64,000 nt of DNA, taken from the NCBI RefSeq assembly GCF_901827175.1, contig NZ_LR594662.1:2418001-2482000 (forward strand). Direction: 5' to 3'. Origin of the DNA: Variovorax sp. RA8 (GTDB lineage: Bacteria; Pseudomonadota; Gammaproteobacteria; Burkholderiales; Burkholderiaceae_C). The notes under the pieces are model-generated. The model was not told the origin of the DNA. It worked only from the letters and a program-made list of their open reading frames with translations, and searched no databases. Positions within the stretch are counted from its first letter, which is position 1, and each line of letters begins with the position of its first letter. The translations under genes were made by a program, and so were the position numbers. Below are positions 58,950 through 64,000 of this stretch, piece after piece.

Positions 58950-61384
58950 GAGCTTGTTCCTTGGGGCTGCTGGCGGGGAGGGCGCCCGAGCCGCTCTTCG
59001 ACGGCGAGGACGTCGCGTGTGATCTTGAGCAGCGTGTCCGGGGTCACGCTCATCGAATCGATGCCGAGCTCGACCAGGTACGCTGCGATTTCCGGGTAGT
59101 CCGAAGGTGCCTGGCCACAGATGCCGATGTGGCGGCCGTTGCGTCGCGCACCTTCGATGGCCTGACGAATCATCTCCTTGACGCCATCGTCGCGCTCGTC
59201 GAAGTCGAAGGCCACCGTGCGCGAGTCGCGGTCCACGCCCAGCACCAGCTGGGTCAGGTCATTGGAGCCGATCGAGAAGCCGTCGAAGAGCCGGGCGAAG
59301 GCATCGACCTGGATCACGTTGTTCGGTATCTCGCACATGACGTAGATCTCGAGGCCGCCATCGCCGCGCCGCAGGCCATGCACCGCCATCGCCTCGAGCA
59401 CGCGCTCGGCCTCCTGCACCCGGCGGCAGAACGGAATCATCAGCTTCACGTTCACGAGTCCCATCTCCTCGCGCACCCGCTTCATGGCGGCGCATTCGAG
59501 CGCGAAGCCTTCCGCGTAGGCCGGATGCGTGTAGCGCGAGGCCCCGCGAAAGCCGATCATCGGGTTCTCCTCCTTCGGCTCGAACCCGCTGCCGCCGAGC
59601 AGGCTGGCGTACTCGTTGGTCTTGAAGTCGGACATGCGCACGATCACCGGCCTCGGATAGAACGCTGCGGCGATCATGCCCACGCCTTCCGACAACTCAC
59701 GCACGAAGTAGTCGGCCGGTCGCTCGAACGATCGGGTCAGCCGCGCGATCTCGGCCCGCTCCGCCGGGTCGGCGATCTTTTCCGGGTGGACCAGGGCCAT
59801 CGGATGCACCTTGATGTGCTCGGCGACGATGAACTCCATGCGCGCCAATCCGACGCCGTCGTTGGGCAGCCGCGCCGTCTGGAAGGCGCTGTCGGGATTG
59901 CCGAGATTGACCATCAGATGCGTCTGCGGCCGTCCGAGCGCCGACAGGTCGACGCTTGTCTTCTCGAACGGCACTGCGCCTGCATAGACGCGGCCTTCGG
60001 CGCCTTCCGCGCAGGACACGGTGACTTCGTCGCCGGTGCGGATCCTGGCCGTCGCGTCGTCGCAGCCGATGACCGCGGGAATGCCGAGCTCGCGGGCCAC
60101 GATCGCGGCATGGCAGGTGCGGCCGCCGCGATTGGTGACGACCGCGGCCGCGATCTTCATCACAGTGCCCCAGTCGGGCATCGTCGTGTCGGCAACCAGG
60201 ATTTCCCCGGGCTGGAACTGGCCTAGCGCCATCACATCGGTGATGACGCGGGCCTTCCCCACCGCCACCGTCGCGCCGACCGCTCGACCGGTGACCACCG
60301 GCGCCGCCGTCGCATGGAGGCGGTGCTCGTCGATTCGGTCCAGCGGCTTGCGGGAAGCAACCGTCTCGGGCCGCGCCTGCACGATGTAGATCCGGCCATC
60401 GAGGCCGTCCTTGGCCCATTCGATGTCCATCGGCGTCGGCCGGCCCGCATGGCGGGTGTAGTGATCCTCGATCACCACGGCCGCATCGGCCAGTGTCAGC
60501 ACGTCGGCATCGTCGATGCAGTATCGGGCCCGGTCTTCCGGGGGGGTGGGCAAGTTGCAGGTGGGCTCCCTGCCGGCGGCTTTCGAGTAGACCAGCCGGA
60601 CTTCCTTGCTGCCCAGCTTGCGCCTGAGCACGGCGCGGCGGCCCAGCTTCAGGGTGGGCTTGAAGACGTAGAACTCGTCCGGGTCGACCGTGCCCTGGAC
60701 GACGTTCTCGCCCAGGCCGTACGCGCCGGTGATGAAGACCACATCGCGGAATCCGCTGTCGGTGTCGAGCGTGAACATGACACCGCTGGCAGCGCGGTCG
60801 GAACGCACCATCTGCATCACGCACACCGACTGGAAGACCTTGAAGTGATCGAAGCCCTTGTCGACCCGGTAGGCGATGGCACGGTCCTTGAACAGGCTGG
60901 CAAAGCACAGGCGTACGGAGTCCAGCATCCTCGCCTCGCCGGAGATGTTCAGGAAGCTCTCGTGCTGGCCCGCGAAGCTTGCGGTCGGCAGGTCTTCCGC
61001 GGTGGCGGAACTGCGAACCGCGACGCTCATGTCGGCGCCGCACTCCGCCCGCAGCCGGGCGTACGCTGAGCGAATCTCGCTCGCCAGCTCCTCGGGGAGC
61101 GTTGCGGCAAGGACGATCTCCCGCGCAAGCTGCGCGCGCCGCGCAAGATCATCGATGTCCTCGACATCCAGGCCAGCCAACGCATCCCTCAAGCGCGGCA
61201 GCGCGCCGGAGAGCTCCAGGGTGCGGCGATAGGCCTCGGCCGTGATCGCGAAGCCGTTGGGCACGTGCACGCCATGGGGCGTCAGCGCGCGGTACATCTC
61301 GCCGAGCGACGCGTTCTTGCCGCCGACGCTCGCCACGTCGTCGACGCCGATCTCGGAGAACCAGCGGATATAGGTGGCCATCAT
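58946..61384 (-). CDS. ppsA: Phosphoenolpyruvate synthase
   Basis: This 812-residue enzyme makes PEP from pyruvate and ATP. Three domains are visible: the ATP-grasp domain (about 1-345, with VGGKNASLGEMY and VAVRSSATAEDLPTASFAGQHESFLN), the phosphohistidine domain with GGRTCHAAIVARELGIPAVIG (catalytic His about 425), and the PEP/pyruvate barrel (about 480-800, with GICGQAPSDYPE). Length is typical. ATGATG at 61384/61381 overlaps the UspA stop, so translation is coupled. Its role here is probably gluconeogenic recycling in low-oxygen persistence. Confidence 0.95.
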   Translation of the reverse strand: MMATYIRWFSEIGVDDVASVGGKNASLGEMYRALTPHGVHVPNGFAITAEAYRRTLELSGALPRLRDALAGLDVEDIDDLARRAQLAREIVLAATLPEELASEIRSAYARLRAECGADMSVAVRSSATAEDLPTASFAGQHESFLNISGEARMLDSVRLCFASLFKDRAIAYRVDKGFDHFKVFQSVCVMQMVRSDRAASGVMFTLDTDSGFRDVVFITGAYGLGENVVQGTVDPDEFYVFKPTLKLGRRAVLRRKLGSKEVRLVYSKAAGREPTCNLPTPPEDRARYCIDDADVLTLADAAVVIEDHYTRHAGRPTPMDIEWAKDGLDGRIYIVQARPETVASRKPLDRIDEHRLHATAAPVVTGRAVGATVAVGKARVITDVMALGQFQPGEILVADTTMPDWGTVMKIAAAVVTNRGGRTCHAAIVARELGIPAVIGCDDATARIRTGDEVTVSCAEGAEGRVYAGAVPFEKTSVDLSALGRPQTHLMVNLGNPDSAFQTARLPNDGVGLARMEFIVAEHIKVHPMALVHPEKIADPAERAEIARLTRSFERPADYFVRELSEGVGMIAAAFYPRPVIVRMSDFKTNEYASLLGGSGFEPKEENPMIGFRGASRYTHPAYAEGFALECAAMKRVREEMGLVNVKLMIPFCRRVQEAERVLEAMAVHGLRRGDGGLEIYVMCEIPNNVIQVDAFARLFDGFSIGSNDLTQLVLGVDRDSRTVAFDFDERDDGVKEMIRQAIEGARRNGRHIGICGQAPSDYPEIAAYLVELGIDSMSVTPDTLLKITRDVLAVEERLGRPPRQQPQGTSS

Positions 61385-61899
61385 TCGAAGGCCAGGGCCG
61401 CCGTCGGCTGACTTACGTGCACCGGTTCTCCCGGCTGCGGCCTGGATTCGGTCTCCGGTGCCCGCACGAGCAGCACCGGCACGGGCGCATTGCGCAGGAT
61501 GTGCTCCGCGCTGCTGCCCATGACGACGCGACCGACGCCGCGGCGGCCGTGCGTTCCGAGGACGATCAGGTCCGCGGGCCACTTGGCGGCTTCGGCGGTG
61601 ACCAGTTCGTGAACCTGTCCGGAGCGCCTGTCGTACAGGACCGTGTCGGCTTCGACGCCGGCCGCCTTCGCGGCAGCCGTGGCTTGCGCGAGGAGCCGCT
61701 CGCCGTCCTCGCGCAGCACGCTCAGCCAGTCTCCGGCGTGGCCGGCATAGGCATCCATGGCAAGCGCGAACGAGAGCTCGTCGATCACGTGGATGATCCG
61801 CAGCCGGCCTTGCGTCAACTTCGCCAGTCGGGTGGCTTCTGCCAGCCCGCGCTGCGCCGTCGCGCTGCCGTCGAGGGGCACAAGAATTCGTTGGTACAT
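61381..61899 (-). CDS. Universal stress protein (UspA family)
   Basis: This 172-residue single-domain UspA protein has MYQRILVPLDGSATAQRGL at the start, GTHGRRGVGRVVMGSSAEHIL as the ATP-binding motif, and a 25-residue Pro-rich tail. It is highly similar to the protein at 49012. It is the first gene of an operon with PEP synthase and the CBS protein. A FNR-like box at 61963-61976 is centred 70 bases upstream of the start. Confidence 0.93.
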   Translation of the reverse strand: MYQRILVPLDGSATAQRGLAEATRLAKLTQGRLRIIHVIDELSFALAMDAYAGHAGDWLSVLREDGERLLAQATAAAKAAGVEADTVLYDRRSGQVHELVTAEAAKWPADLIVLGTHGRRGVGRVVMGSSAEHILRNAPVPVLLVRAPETESRPQPGEPVHVSQPTAALAFE

Positions 61900-61962
61900 G
61901 ACAGGATCCCTTCAATCTCGAATGCAGAGGCTGTCAGTATCGGAACGTCGGCGCATCGCGCC

Positions 61963-61976
61963 TTGATCTGCCGCAA
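61963..61976. promoter_or_regulatory. FNR/ANR-like box TTGATCTGCCGCAA
   Basis: A perfect left half (TTGAT) and a weaker right half (CGCAA) are centred 70 bases from the UspA start, the same distance as the box at 62893 from the tandem UspA. The identical spacing supports function. Confidence 0.6.
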
Positions 61977-62082
61977 GCCAGCACCACGGCCAGGAGAAGT
62001 GGTGTCGATCCTTGCCTGCCGGGCTGGCGGTATCCATCGCCGACCATGACGACGACAAGCAGCTGCCGAAGCGGAGGTCCGA

Positions 62083-62712
62083 TCAAGCGTCAGGACGAAG
62101 ATGCTCGACGAACCACGCGCTGGCCAGTGCCGAGACCACGTCCAGGGCGCCGGCTTCCTCGAAGAGATGGGTGGCGCGCGGGACGATCTCGAGACGCTTT
62201 GGGCAACGCAGCTGTTCCAGGGCTGCACGGTTCAGGGCCAGGACCTCGGTGTCGGCCCCGCCGACGATGAGCAGGGTCGGCGCAAGAACCGCCCCCAATG
62301 CCTCGCCGGCGAGATCTGGACGCCCGCCGCGCGAGACGACGGCTTGCACAGCCTCCGGACGCCGCGCCGCCGCGGCCAAGGCCGCGCCCGCACCCGTGCT
62401 CGCGCCAAAGAGGCCGATGGGCTGGGGGCCGTAGGACGACAAGGCGTCGAGCGCATCCATTACCCGTTGCGCAAGCAGGGGGATGTCGAACACGTTGGCG
62501 CGTTGCTTGGCCTCCTCGTCCGTGAGCAGGTCGAACAACAGCGTGCTCAGGCCTCTGCGTTGCAAGACCTCGGCCACCTGCATGTTGCGACGGCTGCGGC
62601 GGCTGCTGCCGCTGCCGTGCGCGAAGACCACGATGCCGCGCGGCGGACCCACCAGGCACAGTTCCCCTTCCAGCCTTTGGGATCCGATCGACAAGGGCAA
62701 TAGGTTCGGCAT
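62083..62712 (-). CDS. Alpha/beta hydrolase (dienelactone hydrolase-like)
   Basis: This 209-residue hydrolase has FAHGSGSSRRSRRNMQVAE near the start, the nucleophile elbow GASTGAG (Ser about 105), an acidic residue in VGGADTEVL and the final His in ATHLFEEAGAL. This small-hydrolase type is often next to stress genes and phosphoribosyltransferases. The biological ester is not known. It is divergent from the tandem universal stress protein; the gap holds two FNR-like boxes. Confidence 0.88.
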   Translation of the reverse strand: MPNLLPLSIGSQRLEGELCLVGPPRGIVVFAHGSGSSRRSRRNMQVAEVLQRRGLSTLLFDLLTDEEAKQRANVFDIPLLAQRVMDALDALSSYGPQPIGLFGASTGAGAALAAAARRPEAVQAVVSRGGRPDLAGEALGAVLAPTLLIVGGADTEVLALNRAALEQLRCPKRLEIVPRATHLFEEAGALDVVSALASAWFVEHLRPDA

Positions 62713-62828
62713 GGAGACTCAGTCCTGATCTTGCGCCATGGCGAGGCGAAGGCGTTCGAGATCGATGTTCGACAAGAATGCATCCTGCGGGTTGGAGGTC
62801 AGTTTGACCTGTGAACTCAAAAGGAGGT

Positions 62829-62842
62829 TTGCGCTGGATCAA
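62829..62842. promoter_or_regulatory. FNR/ANR-like box TTGCGCTGGATCAA
   Basis: This is the same 14-mer as at 53400-53413. It lies in the divergent gap, about 123 bases from the hydrolase start and 134 bases from the tandem UspA start, so its target is unclear. Confidence 0.55.
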
Positions 62843-62892
62843 GTGCCCGGCAGTTGGATGAAAAGGGAGCCATCGAATCGGCGTCGTGCGGT

Positions 62893-62906
62893 TTGATGCT
62901 GCGCAA
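62893..62906. promoter_or_regulatory. FNR/ANR-like box TTGATGCTGCGCAA
   Basis: A perfect left half (TTGAT) and a CGCAA right half are centred 70 bases before the tandem universal stress protein start. Confidence 0.6.
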
Positions 62907-62969
62907 AGTCAAGAGACGCCGCTCGCGTTAACTTGGGCGCTTTCTTCGAGGGTACTCAAGGAGCCGCTC

Positions 62970-63794
62970 ATGCAGACACCCAAGACCATCCTGCTTCACC
63001 TCGACAGCTCCGCGCGGGCTGCGGAACGAGTCAAGATCGCGCGCCAGGTCGCCGATGCCTTCGAGGGCGAAGTCATCGCCCAGCCTTGCACCAGGTCGGC
63101 CCTGATGCGGTACCCGTATGCCCTGGAGGGCGCGGCCGAAGCCATGGCGATCATGGAGTCGCTCGACAAGGACTGTCGCGACAAGGCGTACGCGACCTTC
63201 AAGGCGGCCGGCGGCGAATCGCCGCGCCTGCACTGGGCGGAGCCGATGAGCGACGCCCCCTGGGGCTTTGCCCGCCGTGCCCTCTATGCCGACCTGCTCA
63301 TCCTGGGGCAGCGCGACCCGGATGACCCTGCCCCAGGAGAGTTGCCCGCGGATTTCGTGCCCAGCGTTCTTGTCGAGTCCGGCCGGCCCGCGCTGGTGGT
63401 GCCCTATGCGGGGCCGGTCGCCACGGTCGGCCGCAACGTCCTGATTGCCTGGAAGGAAACGCGCGAGGCCGCGCGTGCGTTGTCGGCAGCGCTGCCCTGG
63501 CTGGTGCGCGCGCAGTCCGTCCATGCGGTCTCCTATGGCGAAGACGCCGAGGCCTCCCTGCGCAGCCTGCAGCGCTATCTGAGCGCGCAAGGGGTGGATG
63601 CCGTGGCGCTGCAACACGGCGATCCGGATGAGGACGAAGTCGGGGAGAGGATCCTTTCGAAGGCCGCCGACGTGAGCGCAGACCTGCTGGTGATGGGCTG
63701 CTACGGGCACAGCCGCGCGCGCGAATGGGTGCTCGGCGGCGCCACACGGTCGATGCTTCAATCCATGACCTTGCCGGTGTTGATGTCGCATTGA
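62970..63794 (+). CDS. Tandem-domain universal stress protein
   Basis: This 274-residue protein has two UspA domains. The second keeps the nucleotide-binding pattern MGCYGHSRAREWVLGGATRSML near the C-terminus; the first (about 1-140) is degenerate and lacks it. The ATG at 62970 follows CAAGGAGC. Such two-domain proteins occur in oxygen-limited or persistence regulons. It is monocistronic and faces the ABC ATPase gene. Confidence 0.9.
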   Translation: MQTPKTILLHLDSSARAAERVKIARQVADAFEGEVIAQPCTRSALMRYPYALEGAAEAMAIMESLDKDCRDKAYATFKAAGGESPRLHWAEPMSDAPWGFARRALYADLLILGQRDPDDPAPGELPADFVPSVLVESGRPALVVPYAGPVATVGRNVLIAWKETREAARALSAALPWLVRAQSVHAVSYGEDAEASLRSLQRYLSAQGVDAVALQHGDPDEDEVGERILSKAADVSADLLVMGCYGHSRAREWVLGGATRSMLQSMTLPVLMSH

Positions 63795-63817
63795 GCCGCC
63801 CGGACCTTGCCAGGCGT

Positions 63818-64000
63818 TCAGGCTGTCACCGGGGCGACGATGCGCCCGTCGACGAGTTCCACGATGCGGTCGCACCTTCCGGCGAGTTGGTGGTTGTGGG
63901 TCACCATGAGCACCGTCGTGCCTTGCTTCGCGCTGACTTGTCGCAACAGCGTAAACACGCCCTCGGCCGACTTCGTGTCGAGGTTGCCCGTAGGCTCGTC
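63818..64000 (-). CDS. ABC transporter ATP-binding protein, C-terminal part (LolD/MacB-like)
   Basis: Only the last 60 codons lie in the window. They begin [16 protein letters not shown], the Walker B/D-loop of the LolD/MacB/FtsE-type export ATPases, followed by [27 protein letters not shown] with the switch His. The gene runs off the right edge, so its partner permease is not seen. The export role is at family level only. Confidence 0.88.
   Translation of the reverse strand, partial: DEPTGNLDTKSAEGVFTLLRQVSAKQGTTVLMVTHNHQLAGRCDRIVELVDGRIVAPVTA

Noticed and set aside
1..64000. CRISPR arrays, tRNA or rRNA genes, insertion sequences, phage genes
   Set aside because: I looked for regularly spaced direct repeats, tRNA-like cloverleaf ends, transposase motifs and integrase genes and saw none.

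Overview
The window is GC-rich (roughly two thirds G+C), densely coded DNA from a chromosome or megaplasmid. It reads like Burkholderiales, most likely the Comamonadaceae (Variovorax-like). The evidence is several Bug/TctC-type solute-binding proteins, a porin of the beta-proteobacterial trimeric type, LysR regulators next to small catabolic operons, and a general lack of T-rich terminators. I see no rRNA, tRNA, CRISPR array, insertion sequence or phage gene. Species is inference only.

Region 1 (1-22 kb) is an amine/amino-acid catabolic locus with a partly duplicated module. Module A holds a two-domain GNAT acetyltransferase, a PuuB-like FAD amine oxidase, a decayed solute-binding protein gene, a HAD hydrolase and an M20 amidohydrolase. 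A divergent block on the minus strand holds a second GNAT, a GhrA-like 2-hydroxyacid dehydrogenase, a class III aminotransferase and an Lrp-type regulator. Module B, on the plus strand, holds a cupin, HAD, FAD oxidase, complete peptide-type ABC transporter, tartrate/D-malate dehydrogenase-like enzyme and a succinate-semialdehyde-type dehydrogenase. A DAO-type oxidase and a second aldehyde dehydrogenase follow on the minus strand. They lie behind a ~130 bp upstream block that is duplicated from in front of the aminotransferase, including its start codon.

Region 2 (22.4-27.4 kb) holds a Bug binding protein, a sulfatase, a LysR regulator and an FAD-linked oxidase. Two of these genes share a promoter design. 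Region 3 (27.5-31.4 kb) holds a LuxR-type regulator and a surface lipoprotein with a caspase/CHAT-like His-Cys core, probably one operon behind a perfect dyad.

Region 4 (31.6-41.5 kb) looks like an itaconate-type (C5 dicarboxylate) pathway: MaoC-like hydratase, CoA-transferase and CitE-like lyase. It also has a fumarase-superfamily lyase, a LysR regulator, a Bug protein, an unusual PrpF-Bug fusion and a porin. A ~48 bp element is repeated in front of both transcription units. Region 5 (41.6-47.6 kb) is a TRAP transporter operon with a LacI regulator, a D-2-hydroxyacid dehydrogenase and a lactonase-like hydrolase, preceded by three tandem 13-bp-period operator-like repeats.

Region 6 (47.5-63.8 kb) is a stress island: two HtrA proteases, three universal stress proteins, two BON proteins, Hsp20, a divergent FtsH, a DUF883 protein, a PaaK-like adenylating enzyme, a host-attachment-family protein, a CBS protein, PEP synthase and an alpha/beta hydrolase. 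Nine FNR/ANR-like boxes (TTG-N8-CAA) lie in its intergenic gaps. The island therefore looks like an oxygen-limitation regulon, comparable to the low-oxygen-activated locus known from Burkholderia cenocepacia. The window ends inside an ABC transporter ATPase gene.
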